Of a stretch of DNA of 64,000 bases, positions 42,345-52,839 are shown piece by piece. The stretch lies in contig CAUGRT010000002.1 of the NCBI GenBank assembly GCA_959602045.1, positions 89,659 through 153,658 on the forward strand. Direction: 5' to 3'. The notes under the pieces were generated by a model, which worked only from the letters and a program-made list of their open reading frames with translations, had not been told where the DNA came from and made no database searches. The position numbers and the translations under genes are program-made. Origin of the DNA: an uncultured Clostridia bacterium. GTDB lineage: Bacteria; Bacillota; Clostridia; UBA1381. The number at the start of each line of letters is the position of its first letter. Position 1 is the first letter of the stretch.

Positions 42345-45131
42345 CTATTTTTTGTCAACCAAGCTGTAAATAATTGTTGCCGCCTCTGCACGCGTCATGG
42401 TTTCTTTAGGAGCTAAGTTTCCGTCACGCCCATTTATGATTCCGTTGGCAACCGCTATTTTCATATTTTCTTTTGCCCAATCACTCACATCATCTTTATC
42501 AATAAAATCCAGTTCGGACAGTTCATCTCCCTTTTTCAGTTGTGCAGAGTATGCATTTACAATGACTTGTACAGCCATTTCTCTGGTAATATAGAGTTCT
42601 GGCGCAAAAGCTCCGTCAATCCCCGATATAATTTCCTTATCATAAAGTGCCTGTGCGTATCCGGCAAACCAATCATCCTCTGCCACATCTGAAAATACAC
42701 TGGTATAGGATGCTTTGCTCAAATTCAATGCCCTGCAAACAATTGTCGCCAACTCCGCGCGCGTCATAGGATCATCCGGATAAAATCCGTTATCCCTTCC
42801 CGATATGATTCCTTTTTTATAAAGCTTCTCTATACTTTCTCTTGCCCAGTGATTTTGGATATCCTTGAAAGAATAAGTATAATTATAGTCAGGCTTTTCT
42901 ATCGTAGGTGCTGGACTCAACGAAGTATTATTCGAATATGGACGGTTACTTGAGCTTCCTCCACCGCCGCCACCGCCGCCGCCTTTCGTTGAAGCACTGC
43001 ACAAAACACTGTTTTCACTCTTATAATTTTTCCCTGTTGTCGGTTCAACCGTTGTACATGGAATAACCTCACAAGAAATAGAATATCCTACATCCTCCGC
43101 TTTTACGGTATAGTTCACCCCTTTTGCAATTTGGGTATTTCCCTTATACCAAATCACAATAGAGTTCATTTCAGCATTCCCGTTGGGATCATTGTATTTA
43201 TATTTGCAAGTCAGTGTTCCTCCTTGTCTGCCATTGCCCTCTATTTTTACGTTTTCGGCAATCGGCGCAAAAGGCCCTGCCACTACATTGGTAAATACTA
43301 TACTTCCTACCTCCCCCGAATTGTTTTTCGGAGTAATCTGAGCCTTATAGTATAAATTTACATCATTTTCTGTGATGGTATATTCATGATTTTCATTCTG
43401 AGATAAATTTGCAAGCGTTTGCCATTCTTCACCATCAGAGGATTTTAACAGAACAATTTCCGTACCCTCCTCAACATCCTTGTTTTCTGATTTGACCTCA
43501 TTTGCATCAAAATAATCATAGGACACAGTAAGCTTGCTTCCCACTGTGATATTTTTCTCGTCCGCATCGCAAGAAAGTTTCGCATTCAACGCCTCCGGCA
43601 GCATGTTTTTAAAGAAAACCTCCGTATGTACTTCGCTGTTTTCCAATGCTCTTTCACTAATCGCGCTTGCTTTTACTTTCGGAATCACAGCTCCTATAAT
43701 CGCGTATCCGTCATCCTCGGCTGTCATCGTATACTCTTTTTTATTTTCATCTTCAATCACAGTCCACTCGTCCGGAAATGTTGCTTGTACATTCTTAGAT
43801 TTATACCATTTATATTCGCTTGCGTCTTGTTCTCCAAACGGATCTTCAAAATTATACTGCATCTCAAGCGTATTACCCGAACCATAGGTACCGTTTATGA
43901 TGAGATTCTTCACCATTGGTTTGTAGCTTTCGAGTATTTGCGCCGCATCTAACCCACATTTTGTATAATCATCAATAATTTTTTTCAGTTCTGCGCAAAG
44001 TGTTTCATCTTCCGCAATATTTTTTCCTTTATTGTCATCAAGAAAACTGCTGATTTTCTCTTGACAGTTTTGTTTGATTTCATTCAAATCCGTTTCTGCC
44101 GTAATTGCGTATACAGTAGATGCGTAGATTCCATTTCTGTTGTTTCCATAGCTTGAACTGTAAATAACATTCTGCTCATCATCAAGCTCAATTCCGAGAT
44201 AATTCGCACAGGAACCAACAATATGAATATTTTTCAATACTTTCTTGGAATCCACCGGAACAGTATATTCATTGATATAATAATCATAAACATATCTTTG
44301 AGTAAGAAATTTTCCGTTATCGCCGCTGTCAAGTGTAAACATTCTTCCAAATCCGCTCCACCAGTTATCATGAATAACTTCGCTGCCGTCGGGCATAGTT
44401 CCCTGACTTATTTCTCCGCTGCCGTCGGTTTGGCTTATTGTTCCGGGGAACACTGTGTCGTTGCCGCTGCTTGAATTAACTCCCCAGCATGGCTGCCTTG
44501 TAAGCATTTCTTTAATCTCGCTGCTGCCGTCATCATAGTCTAATTTCACAGCCAGCTTTGACCAGTTGTTCCACTTCTGCCATTCAGCATCAGGATATCC
44601 GCCAACATATTTCAATGTATTATTTGCATTGGCATTCGGTGCGGCTGCAAGAATTTTCAATGCAGTATATAATCCGTCCATAGATATATCCGCACCTGTT
44701 TCGGAATAATTTTTTGAATGTTTATTGGAATAAGCGGTTGACAATACAACTTCTTTATTTTTTTCAATGTCCATAATATACGGAACACCACCGAATTCCA
44801 ACGTGTTTACGCTATCCTCCTGCCATTCATTTTTCCATGCTATACTTTTGCCTTTGGCTGTCGTTAACGGATTCTTATCACGATTAACAAGCTTTTTAAA
44901 ATCATCTATATTTAAAGCATACCCATCTCCATATGCATCGGCATGATACCCCTCATCCCCCTCACGCGCAAATATAGCTTGATTTGTTAAGCCTTTTTCC
45001 TCTAAATTTATACATTCATATTGTATCTGTGTTTCATTGGTTGTTTCATAAGCTAATGAAATGGTTTCAACATTGGTTGTGAACATCACACTACATATTA
45101 CCGCACACATAATTCTTGTTATCTTTTTCAT
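42345..45131 (-). CDS. SLH-anchored surface protein with a novel ~320-residue domain
   Basis: A 928-residue secreted protein: signal peptide (1-27), unrecognised domain (about 40-360), a helical segment, several Ig-like/fibronectin-like repeats (400-725), a Gly-rich linker (GGGGGGGGGSSSN, near 735) and three SLH domains from about 753 (FKDIQNHWARESIEKLY, FSDVAEDDWFAGYAQALYD, and DVSDWAKENMKIAVANGII, each followed by TRAE or TREM). SLH domains bind pyruvylated wall polymers. The N-terminal domain is closely matched by the protein at 56500, with long identical blocks such as WQKWNNWSKLAVKLDY. It may bind glycan or present substrate; no catalytic motif is obvious. Confidence 0.75.
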   Translation of the reverse strand: MKKITRIMCAVICSVMFTTNVETISLAYETTNETQIQYECINLEEKGLTNQAIFAREGDEGYHADAYGDGYALNIDDFKKLVNRDKNPLTTAKGKSIAWKNEWQEDSVNTLEFGGVPYIMDIEKNKEVVLSTAYSNKHSKNYSETGADISMDGLYTALKILAAAPNANANNTLKYVGGYPDAEWQKWNNWSKLAVKLDYDDGSSEIKEMLTRQPCWGVNSSSGNDTVFPGTISQTDGSGEISQGTMPDGSEVIHDNWWSGFGRMFTLDSGDNGKFLTQRYVYDYYINEYTVPVDSKKVLKNIHIVGSCANYLGIELDDEQNVIYSSSYGNNRNGIYASTVYAITAETDLNEIKQNCQEKISSFLDDNKGKNIAEDETLCAELKKIIDDYTKCGLDAAQILESYKPMVKNLIINGTYGSGNTLEMQYNFEDPFGEQDASEYKWYKSKNVQATFPDEWTVIEDENKKEYTMTAEDDGYAIIGAVIPKVKASAISERALENSEVHTEVFFKNMLPEALNAKLSCDADEKNITVGSKLTVSYDYFDANEVKSENKDVEEGTEIVLLKSSDGEEWQTLANLSQNENHEYTITENDVNLYYKAQITPKNNSGEVGSIVFTNVVAGPFAPIAENVKIEGNGRQGGTLTCKYKYNDPNGNAEMNSIVIWYKGNTQIAKGVNYTVKAEDVGYSISCEVIPCTTVEPTTGKNYKSENSVLCSASTKGGGGGGGGGSSSNRPYSNNTSLSPAPTIEKPDYNYTYSFKDIQNHWARESIEKLYKKGIISGRDNGFYPDDPMTRAELATIVCRALNLSKASYTSVFSDVAEDDWFAGYAQALYDKEIISGIDGAFAPELYITREMAVQVIVNAYSAQLKKGDELSELDFIDKDDVSDWAKENMKIAVANGIINGRDGNLAPKETMTRAEAATIIYSLVDKK
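44100..44985. repeat. Paralogous segment A (matches 58010-58905)
   Basis: Nucleotide and protein similarity is high enough to see by eye over about 890 bases, e.g. near CTTTGACCAGTTGTTCCA. Encodes the unrecognised domain in the SLH protein. Boundaries are approximate. Confidence 0.75.
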
Positions 45132-45202
45132 AGCACTCTCCTGTTATTCTGATAAATATAGCACAAAAATAAGCAGATACAGTTAATATTCTTCTGCCAT
45201 AC

Positions 45203-45231
45203 AGACAGAGCTGTTTAGTGCAGCTCTGCCT
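45203..45231 (-). terminator. Hairpin after the binding-protein gene
   Basis: AGGCAGAGCTG pairs with CAGCTCTGTCT (one G-T pair) with loop CACTAAA on the minus strand, but no T-run follows. It sits between the solute-binding protein gene and the SLH gene and could give partial termination or protect the upstream mRNA. Confidence 0.5.
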
Positions 45232-45252
45232 GCTTTGCCGTAAATTTTATAT

Positions 45253-46788
45253 CTATTCCGTTTTAGACGCCATAAATTCGTCAAGCTGTTTCTGCAGATT
45301 TTCCTTAACCTTATCTAAACCGGCAAGCTTCAGCTTCTCCATAAATTCGTTGTAGTAAGCGTCGACATCGTCGACTGCTCCCTTAGCAAGTGTAGGAGCA
45401 TATTCCTCTTGTATTGATTGTATTTTAAGCAAATCAGCCTCAATTTCATCAGTGTCCGGAATAAATCCCATATGCTTGGAGATTTTTGTATTTTCCCCTT
45501 CGTTTTCAACTTCATATTGATACTTTTTCAGTCCTTCGTTGTCTTTCGTTTCATAACCCAGCTTAGAATTTCCAACAACCCAATGGTATTGACCATAGGT
45601 ATCTGATGAATTCGATCCCGCTCCGTCGCACAATTCTATCACATTATCGCCGACCTTGTTGAAATGAACTCCCTCTATACCATAAAGCATAAGATTGTAC
45701 ATCTCCTTACCTTTTTCGGAGGAAAGTACATCAATCACTCTCATAGCTTCTTTCGGATGCTTGCTTCCGGCAGAAATAGATAATCCGCCTCCGGCAGCGG
45801 TCGGTAATACATAATTGTATTCTCTGCTCTTTATTTGTTCAAAATCTTCATTATACTTTTTCTTAAATTCTCTTAATTTGCTTCCGAATCCATCTGTTCC
45901 ACCCTGGAATATTGTGTATCCTCCTGTTCCCTTTTTATCGGTGTCAATATCCACGCTCAAAATATCCTGTCGGATAAGACCCTTTTTATACCAGTCATTC
46001 AGATATTTAATTGCAGTTTTATACTCCGGCAATTCGGTATAATGATATAATTTATTTGAATCATCATCAAATCTTGTGCAGAAACTGCCATAGACCTGAT
46101 CGTTTCCATTATTCACTGTTTCAATACTTCCCGGATTTAAGTATCCCAGTCCCAACTCACCATTATCTTTTAGCGTCTGCAAAATCTCTCCGACCGCCTG
46201 CCAGTTATCTTCATCATAATATGGTGTATTATAAAACGCTTCTTTTACCTTACTTTCATCTACATACTTGTCATATAACGTCTTTGGTATAATAATTCCG
46301 GGATCTGAACGGCACATTGCCTGATAGCTGATGATGGAATAGGTCTTATCACCCTTTTTCCCCATGTCTATGATCCAATCCGGTAATTCATTTACCAAAT
46401 CAACATTTTCACTTTTCATTAGATCATCCAATTCCAATAGAGAGCCATTTTGAATTTCTTTTGGAAAGTCGAGCGTATAGGTACTCAGAATATCAAATTC
46501 CTCTCCCCCAGTCTGCATCAGCATAACACGCTGCTTATAATCTGCTGAATTGATACATTCGATATCCACATCAACATTTTCAAGTCCCGGAAATTCCTTT
46601 ATCTTTTTATTGAATTCAGCCCATACCATTTTTGAATCCTTTTGCTCTCCCGGTCCCGGAAAAACCCATTTGAGTGTCACATTTTCTCCTGAGTTTGTCT
46701 TTCCCCCGGCGCATCCCACCATCGGAAATACAAATCCGGCGGTCAAAATTCCACATATTATTTTTTGAAATATTTTCGTTTTCATCAT
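45253..46788 (-). CDS. Extracellular sugar-binding lipoprotein of a CUT1 ABC transporter
   Basis: A 511-residue lipoprotein with the lipobox MVGC (Cys near residue 26) and a periplasmic-binding-protein fold of the LipO/LplA size class (KWVFPGPGEQKD and near-C-terminal PDTDEIEADLLKIQ). It captures oligosaccharides for the permeases at 51930 and 52840. It is separated from those by the YesN/YesM and six-hairpin genes, an unusual order. GGAG precedes the ATG. Confidence 0.88.
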   Translation of the reverse strand: MMKTKIFQKIICGILTAGFVFPMVGCAGGKTNSGENVTLKWVFPGPGEQKDSKMVWAEFNKKIKEFPGLENVDVDIECINSADYKQRVMLMQTGGEEFDILSTYTLDFPKEIQNGSLLELDDLMKSENVDLVNELPDWIIDMGKKGDKTYSIISYQAMCRSDPGIIIPKTLYDKYVDESKVKEAFYNTPYYDEDNWQAVGEILQTLKDNGELGLGYLNPGSIETVNNGNDQVYGSFCTRFDDDSNKLYHYTELPEYKTAIKYLNDWYKKGLIRQDILSVDIDTDKKGTGGYTIFQGGTDGFGSKLREFKKKYNEDFEQIKSREYNYVLPTAAGGGLSISAGSKHPKEAMRVIDVLSSEKGKEMYNLMLYGIEGVHFNKVGDNVIELCDGAGSNSSDTYGQYHWVVGNSKLGYETKDNEGLKKYQYEVENEGENTKISKHMGFIPDTDEIEADLLKIQSIQEEYAPTLAKGAVDDVDAYYNEFMEKLKLAGLDKVKENLQKQLDEFMASKTE

Positions 46789-46805
46789 TAAATTTCTCTC
46801 CTTTT

Positions 46806-48722
46806 TTATTCAAATATAACATTGGCTTCCTTATCCAATTCACCCTCTGAAACTACCTTTTCTTCGACAAGCACTTTATATCCGTTTTGATCAATACGGA
46901 TATCAAACACCTCTCCAAAGGCATGTATATTTTTGAGATTTAAATATTCGCACTGCTTCGGAAGTCTCGGCATAAATTTAAAGCTTCTCAATCCCGTACC
47001 TTCAATCCCAAACAAGCCGTCTGTCACCGCTAAACACAATACGCAGCTTTCCGCGCTCAAATGGCTCTTCATGCTTTCTCCCAGCCAGCCTCTGCCGTCA
47101 TCGCTTCGGATGGCTTCAACTGCATAGGGCGTTCTTTCTCTTACCAATCTTTCCTTACTATATTCCAAAAGACAGTTAATCGCTTCATCAATATATCCCA
47201 CCTTAAACAGCCCCCGAATGGAATAAAGCGTCGATCTGTCCCATATGGTTATATTGCCTTCTTCGGTATAAATTGCATTTCCCGTCCAAAGTTTATCCGA
47301 CAGCAACGCCTCTTTAGTCCCCTGTTTTCTCTCATCAATTCCAAAAACAAGCGGAATACATATCCATGCTCTTAGTTTATCATTGCCATCATAGTACCGA
47401 TAAGCTTCGTATCCTTTAATATTACAGCCAAAATAGGTATTAATATTTTTTCTTAACGCCTCCTCTTCCTTTTGATAAAGTTCTGCTTTTTTAAAATCAC
47501 CTCGTTCTTTTGCAAGATATTTCATATTTTTTAAAGCCGCATATACCAATGAAGAAGTTGACAAATTTGCATCTCCGCTTTCGAATCTGCCCTCCAGCTC
47601 ATCATACGCGCTTTCAATCACACCGTCTTTATTCTTTCTTCTAAGGCAAAAATCAAGACAATATTCAGCAGCACCATAAAACTTGTCCAACAACTCTCTG
47701 CTGCCCCGTGCCAACAGATAATGACTAACTCCATATGCAAACATTGCCTCATCACCTCTGTCAAGTTTCCAATAATCATTTCCCTCACAAATGACACTTG
47801 ACGGAATCGAGTAATTACCATATAAAAATCCCTGGAATTGGTTCATCATATCCATTACACTTTGTTCAATGATATCATCATGCACATAGCTAAACCAGGT
47901 TGTTGCATATTCCATTTGATCATTACAGAAGGAGGACGCATAAAATCTGCATCCACCGGGGCTGTGGAATAATCCATTTTTAGTCCCTATAACCCCTTCT
48001 CCTGTTCTCAGCTTACAAAAACGATACATAAGATCAATGTACTTATTTCCGGTTTCCAATACCGCATCATCACACAAATCTCTGATTCTTCTTTTTCTTA
48101 GGATTAGCTCGTCATACGGATTTTTTAGCTGGAACTCCCGATTTACAATTTGTGCAGAAGCTGTTATGGCATACTCTATTTTCTCATCTTTTTTTAATGT
48201 AAATTTGCCTGTCTTATCACAAAATACCTTTACTATGTAAACACCCTTCGTTCCCATACAATCCGTCACGACATGCTCTTTTTCGGCTTGAATCTCAATC
48301 TCAATATCCCGATCGGATATGTTTTTCACCGAAAAAATTTCATAAACATTCATTTCTTTTGTTGATATAAAAGCCGTTCGTGTGATTTCTGAATTACCGG
48401 TACCGCTTTTTCCGATCGTTTTTACTATTCCGTCTACCGTAAACTTTTCGGGATATATTTCCACTATCTGTCCGTTAATAGACAGTCTCGGCAAATCCTC
48501 TTCGGTTACATCGCATTGAAATGAAGCATGTGTGTCATTCGGTTTTGTTCTCAAAGTAGGCCATACACAACGCCGATTGAAAAATGCTTTTCCGCCTTCT
48601 TGAATTCCATATTGATAGACAACCGATGCTCCCAATCCTGTCATTTCAATATCATCAATATGCGCCTTTTGATCCTTAACATACCACGCTATCGTATTGC
48701 CCTCTATTACCCATCTATCCAT
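46806..48722 (-). CDS. Six-hairpin (alpha/alpha)6 glycosidase
   Basis: A 638-residue intracellular protein: N-terminal beta-sandwich (about 1-200), then an (alpha/alpha)6 barrel with blocks such as GDEAMFAYGVSHYLLARGS and a C-terminal beta domain (LRSFKFMPRLPKQCEYL, the familiar end of GH78/GH94/GH95-type six-hairpin enzymes). The exact GH family cannot be assigned. The start overlaps the histidine kinase stop by 16 bases; GGAG lies before its ATG at 48722, so translation is coupled to the sensor. Confidence 0.65.
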   Translation of the reverse strand: MDRWVIEGNTIAWYVKDQKAHIDDIEMTGLGASVVYQYGIQEGGKAFFNRRCVWPTLRTKPNDTHASFQCDVTEEDLPRLSINGQIVEIYPEKFTVDGIVKTIGKSGTGNSEITRTAFISTKEMNVYEIFSVKNISDRDIEIEIQAEKEHVVTDCMGTKGVYIVKVFCDKTGKFTLKKDEKIEYAITASAQIVNREFQLKNPYDELILRKRRIRDLCDDAVLETGNKYIDLMYRFCKLRTGEGVIGTKNGLFHSPGGCRFYASSFCNDQMEYATTWFSYVHDDIIEQSVMDMMNQFQGFLYGNYSIPSSVICEGNDYWKLDRGDEAMFAYGVSHYLLARGSRELLDKFYGAAEYCLDFCLRRKNKDGVIESAYDELEGRFESGDANLSTSSLVYAALKNMKYLAKERGDFKKAELYQKEEEALRKNINTYFGCNIKGYEAYRYYDGNDKLRAWICIPLVFGIDERKQGTKEALLSDKLWTGNAIYTEEGNITIWDRSTLYSIRGLFKVGYIDEAINCLLEYSKERLVRERTPYAVEAIRSDDGRGWLGESMKSHLSAESCVLCLAVTDGLFGIEGTGLRSFKFMPRLPKQCEYLNLKNIHAFGEVFDIRIDQNGYKVLVEEKVVSEGELDKEANVIFE

Positions 48723-50455
48723 TTATTTTCTCCTCTCTGAAATTTTGGAAATTTAAGCAAAACTGTTGTTCCCTGCCCAATTTCCGAATCCATTGTCACT
48801 CCATATTTTTCGCCGAAAATCAATCTTATTCGGCTGTTCAAATTTACAATCCCGGTTCTTGTACCATTCGCAAAAGTATTTTTTAGTTTTTCACGAACTG
48901 AGTCAAGATTTTCCGGACTCATGCCTTCTCCATTATCCCTTATTCTGAAATAAACACATTCCCCCTCATCATACCCGTCTATTTTTATTATCCCGCCGTT
49001 TTGTTCTGAAAAAGCATATTTATATGCATTCTCCAATATCACTTGCAGCGACATTTTTACGATGTCATTTTCATTGATTTCCTCTTTAATATGAAACTCA
49101 ACACTAATTTTCGGATAGCGTATTTTCATAAGTTCGATATACATCTTTGTATATTGCATATCCTCCGCCACTGTCACGATTGCTGTTCCGACATTTGCCG
49201 AATACCGCATGATTCTCGAAAACATAAGAACCATTTTCGCACTCTTGTGAAGATTATTGAAGTCATCGACAATCTGCAAATAAATATTGTTTAAGGTATT
49301 ATACAAAAAATGAGGATTTACCTGAGCCTGTAAAGCAGCAATCTGCGCTTCCTTAAGGCTAATCATTTTTCGTTCCAATTCACATTGTATCTTATCATTG
49401 GATTGAATCACCATAAAAATTTCATCTGTAATATTCTTGATTTCTACAGACATTTTCTCATCATTATTGATTTTATCCGGATTTTTGATGAAATTTTCCA
49501 AAGTAAGAATCGGATCACTTACATTTTTCAAAACCTGGTATATTACTGCTAATCCCAAACTAATGCCTATCGCAATAATTAGGAATATCATAAGCAGTAC
49601 AGCTGTTTTGGATTGACTTCCCTCATATGCCATATTGCCCACAACACAATAATACCAGTCGTAATATTCCGATTTTTGAATCATAATCGTTTTTTCATCA
49701 GTCACATGTACTTTTCCGTTGCTAAACTTTTTAACGCCCGGATTATACCGATTGACTACTTCATCTTCCGAAAATGGTTTATTCATCTCTCCATATTCAC
49801 TGTCATACATAATGTCATGATCATTAAGAAGATACATTCTCAAATTTTTACCCAGTTTGTCATTAATTGCGCCCAAATTGCAATTGACTATAACCTTTCC
49901 TTCACTTCCTGCAACATTTACGGTCGTGACAAATGACATCACCATCGGAAAAATATCATTCTTAAGATGCAGCTTAACATAGGTCTGCTTATTTTCACTG
50001 GGATCATACCACCCCATGTCTTCAAATCTATTTGTTGGCGTAAGTGTGCGGTCATTCAACATAACATCGCTGCTTCTTGAATATATATAAATGGAATCTA
50101 TATAACTATATGTCATTTTGTAGATATTAATCTTTTCATACATATTAATTAAATCATTATGATTCACCTTAAAACGCTCACTATTCGCTACAAAGTATCT
50201 TACATCCTCATTTGACGCCAGTAAAATGGAAATATCTCTGCATTCAGTAATCGTATTTTCCAACAAAGAAATGTAGGTGTTACTGTATTTTTCAGCATTT
50301 GAAATGAATTTCTGCGATGATAATGAATTGATAAACACCGACACAACTACGCACATCAAACATATCAGCAAAATAATAGGAATACTGATATGCCAAAAGA
50401 TCTTAAAGTATATACTTTTATTTTTATATTGAAATAAGTTCTTTATAAATTGCAT
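48707..50455 (-). CDS. YesM-type sensor histidine kinase
   Basis: A 582-residue kinase. N-terminal membrane segment (IFWHISIPIILLICLMCVVVSVF), an extracellular sensor (about 45-280), a second membrane segment (VLLMIFLIIAIGISLGLAVIY), HAMP-like linker, His_kinase domain with HFLYN in NPHFLYNTLNN (phospho-His) and HATPase with RIRDNGEGM and TGIVNLNSRI. The YesM family usually reads carbohydrate signals directly or through the binding protein. It starts 1 base after the response regulator stop (TAATATG). Confidence 0.92.
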   Translation of the reverse strand: MQFIKNLFQYKNKSIYFKIFWHISIPIILLICLMCVVVSVFINSLSSQKFISNAEKYSNTYISLLENTITECRDISILLASNEDVRYFVANSERFKVNHNDLINMYEKINIYKMTYSYIDSIYIYSRSSDVMLNDRTLTPTNRFEDMGWYDPSENKQTYVKLHLKNDIFPMVMSFVTTVNVAGSEGKVIVNCNLGAINDKLGKNLRMYLLNDHDIMYDSEYGEMNKPFSEDEVVNRYNPGVKKFSNGKVHVTDEKTIMIQKSEYYDWYYCVVGNMAYEGSQSKTAVLLMIFLIIAIGISLGLAVIYQVLKNVSDPILTLENFIKNPDKINNDEKMSVEIKNITDEIFMVIQSNDKIQCELERKMISLKEAQIAALQAQVNPHFLYNTLNNIYLQIVDDFNNLHKSAKMVLMFSRIMRYSANVGTAIVTVAEDMQYTKMYIELMKIRYPKISVEFHIKEEINENDIVKMSLQVILENAYKYAFSEQNGGIIKIDGYDEGECVYFRIRDNGEGMSPENLDSVREKLKNTFANGTRTGIVNLNSRIRLIFGEKYGVTMDSEIGQGTTVLLKFPKFQRGENKWIDG

Positions 50456-50456
50456 A

Positions 50457-51842
50457 TTACTTCACCGTCTTTCGCTGTTCTTTTAAATTGGCATAGTACT
50501 GTGACGGCGATATTCCCATTTGTTTTTTAAAATTTTTACTGAAATATTTTGAGCTTTCATAACCGACCATTCCGGCTAATTTTTCAATATCACACCCCTC
50601 TTTCATAAATTCCAGGCTTTTTTCTATCCTGATTTTTGTTATATAATCCTGGAACGTCATATTAAACATTTTCGCAAATTGTCTTGAAAAATAGACCGGA
50701 TGGTAATTCATAAAATTTGCGACATCATCTCTTTTTATTCCGGTTTGGATATGATCATTAATATACCTTTGTACCTTGCTCACAAAATCCCTATCAATTT
50801 CTTTTCGCTTCAAATCCAATTCCCTAAACATTCCATCTGCCATTTCAGCTTTTTCATAAAACAACTTCAGAATTGCCGAAGTCTTATTAATGCCGAATTT
50901 TTCAATATAGGTACAAACACCGCTTATGATTCTCGGCGGAATCGTTCCGTCATTTTCTTCTATTATCAAATGCAATAATTTTTTGAATTTTTCTTCCTTC
51001 TTGTTGGTGAGATAATTGATTAATAAAGAAACATCATCATAAAAATCAAGATGCCGTGCAATTTGGAACAGTTCTTCAAGTGATGAAAATCTTTTGCTCG
51101 TTACCTTTACATCAACGCCCAGAATTTCGTATATTAAGTTTTCTGTAATCCCCTCATCAATTCCCGGATTCACAATAATAGCACATACTCCGTTTCTGTA
51201 TGCTCCCTGATAAAATTTACAGATTCCGTTGAATTTTATTTTAAGCACATTCGCGATGATTTTAAGGATTGCATCGTCATAATTTGATATCTGCTGTATA
51301 TTTTTTATATACACAAGCAGAATTTCTCCGCAAAACGCAATTCTGTCGCACTGAACATCAAGCTTTTCGCAGCGTTCCGATACATCTTCATTATCTATGA
51401 GCATCCCATAGCATATTTCAGAATATAAGAGCTGAACAATATCATCTGTATTTCTGTTATTCTTTTCGCTTTCAAGCTTTTCGGCAATGCTGTCAAGTGT
51501 TTCTCCCAATTCCGCAAAATCAATCGGTTTCAAAAGATAATCAGAAACTCCAAATTTGACTGCCTTCTTAGCATATTCAAATTCATCATATGCCGAAATA
51601 ATCATAAATTTACCCACAAACCCGTTTTCGAGCAATATTTCAATCATATCAATCCCGGACACTTTACCCATTTTTATATCTGTTATGATTAAATCTGCGG
51701 AATTATCCTCCAACCAAAACAATGCATCCTCAGCACTGGTAAAAGTAGCTGCAACTTCATAATCATTTCTTTCAGATTCAAAATATCGTTTGATCATATT
51801 TACCATAATTTCTTCATCATCTATAATGACAACAGTATTCAT
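50457..51842 (-). CDS. YesN-type response regulator (REC plus AraC HTH)
   Basis: A 461-residue regulator: receiver domain (1-120) with phospho-acceptor D55 in LIITDIKMG and conserved Asp pair DD at 8-9, a central linker, and a C-terminal AraC double helix-turn-helix (FQDYITKIRIEKSLEFM and VGYESSKYFSKNFKKQMGIS). It pairs with the kinase downstream. AraC-type regulators bind direct repeats about 21 bp apart; such a repeat lies at 61842. GAGGAGG precedes the ATG. Confidence 0.93.
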   Translation of the reverse strand: MNTVVIIDDEEIMVNMIKRYFESERNDYEVAATFTSAEDALFWLEDNSADLIITDIKMGKVSGIDMIEILLENGFVGKFMIISAYDEFEYAKKAVKFGVSDYLLKPIDFAELGETLDSIAEKLESEKNNRNTDDIVQLLYSEICYGMLIDNEDVSERCEKLDVQCDRIAFCGEILLVYIKNIQQISNYDDAILKIIANVLKIKFNGICKFYQGAYRNGVCAIIVNPGIDEGITENLIYEILGVDVKVTSKRFSSLEELFQIARHLDFYDDVSLLINYLTNKKEEKFKKLLHLIIEENDGTIPPRIISGVCTYIEKFGINKTSAILKLFYEKAEMADGMFRELDLKRKEIDRDFVSKVQRYINDHIQTGIKRDDVANFMNYHPVYFSRQFAKMFNMTFQDYITKIRIEKSLEFMKEGCDIEKLAGMVGYESSKYFSKNFKKQMGISPSQYYANLKEQRKTVK

Positions 51843-51872
51843 CCTTTTTTCCTCCTCGCGCGTTATATTTTA

Positions 51873-51901
51873 ATTATAACAAATATATCATGGTATTTCA
51901 A
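51873..51901 (-). promoter_or_regulatory. Promoter of the YesN/YesM genes
   Basis: Minus-strand TTGAAA and TATAAT with a 17-base spacer, about 30 bases before the YesN ATG. This would give the regulators basal expression independent of the upstream transporter transcript. Confidence 0.75.
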
Positions 51902-51929
51902 TAATCTGCGTATAGGATAAAATTTCCGA

Positions 51930-52811
51930 TCAACCCTTAATTGCACCCACCGTCAGACCTTGTGCGAAGTATTTTTGAAAAAACGGAAATACCACCAACA
52001 TCGGACCTGCTGCAACGAGTGCCATTGCATATCTTACGCCCTCTGTAGGTAAATTACTTGAATCCAAAAGACTATCGCCGCGGCTTACCGAATTTTTAAC
52101 AAATTCCACCTCTCGTAAAATACGCTGCAACATATACTGCAAAGAATATAATCTTTCATTTCGTATATAAATCAGTGAGGTATTCCAGTCATTCCATTTT
52201 GCAAGCAGCGTCAAAAAACACATCGTTGCAATAACAGGCTTCGATAACGGCAGGATTATTTTTACAAACGTATATGCTTCACCTGCTCCATCAATTTTTG
52301 CGGCTTCAACCAGTCCCTCCGGCAACCCTTGGAAAAACGTCCTGATAACAATGATATTCCAGGCATTCACCAGGGCAGGAAGAATATATACCAACATTGT
52401 ATCATTCAAATGAAGATATTTTGTATTGATAATATAACTCGGTATCATTCCGCCGCTAAAAATCATTGTAAAAAAGATATAATAGCTGAGTGGTTTTCTA
52501 AATACACAATTTTTTCTCGAAAGCGGATACGCCACCATTGTCATTACGATAACCGATAAAACCATCGTAACCAACGAAAATATAATGGTAACCTCATATG
52601 CATTTAAAATTGTTTCCGGGCTTTTAAATATCATTTTATATGCGTCAAATGTAATTACTTTTGGAAAAACGGTATACCCAAATTCTCTTATACTTTGATC
52701 GGATGACAATGATATTGATATCAGCAATAAAAACGGAATAATATAGGTTAAAGATAATATTACAAAAAGTATATTCAAAATCAATTGTCCCGTTATTGTT
52801 TTATTTTTCAT
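51930..52811 (-). CDS. CUT1 ABC sugar permease (LplC/YtcP type)
   Basis: A 293-residue inner-membrane permease with about six helices. The ATPase-contacting EAA loop is LVEAAKIDGAGEAYTFVKIILPLS. The C-terminus FQKYFAQGLTVGAIKG is typical. It pairs with the permease at 52840. No ATPase gene is present; in such systems a shared MsmX-like ATPase serves. Confidence 0.92.
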   Translation of the reverse strand: MKNKTITGQLILNILFVILSLTYIIPFLLLISISLSSDQSIREFGYTVFPKVITFDAYKMIFKSPETILNAYEVTIIFSLVTMVLSVIVMTMVAYPLSRKNCVFRKPLSYYIFFTMIFSGGMIPSYIINTKYLHLNDTMLVYILPALVNAWNIIVIRTFFQGLPEGLVEAAKIDGAGEAYTFVKIILPLSKPVIATMCFLTLLAKWNDWNTSLIYIRNERLYSLQYMLQRILREVEFVKNSVSRGDSLLDSSNLPTEGVRYAMALVAAGPMLVVFPFFQKYFAQGLTVGAIKG

Positions 52812-52839
52812 ATTTACCTTAACTCCTTTCGTACTGTTA

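Noticed and set aside
42900..43000. CRISPR or satellite DNA, suggested by a run of CCGCCACCGCC
   Set aside because: It encodes a poly-Gly linker in the SLH protein; no spaced repeats.
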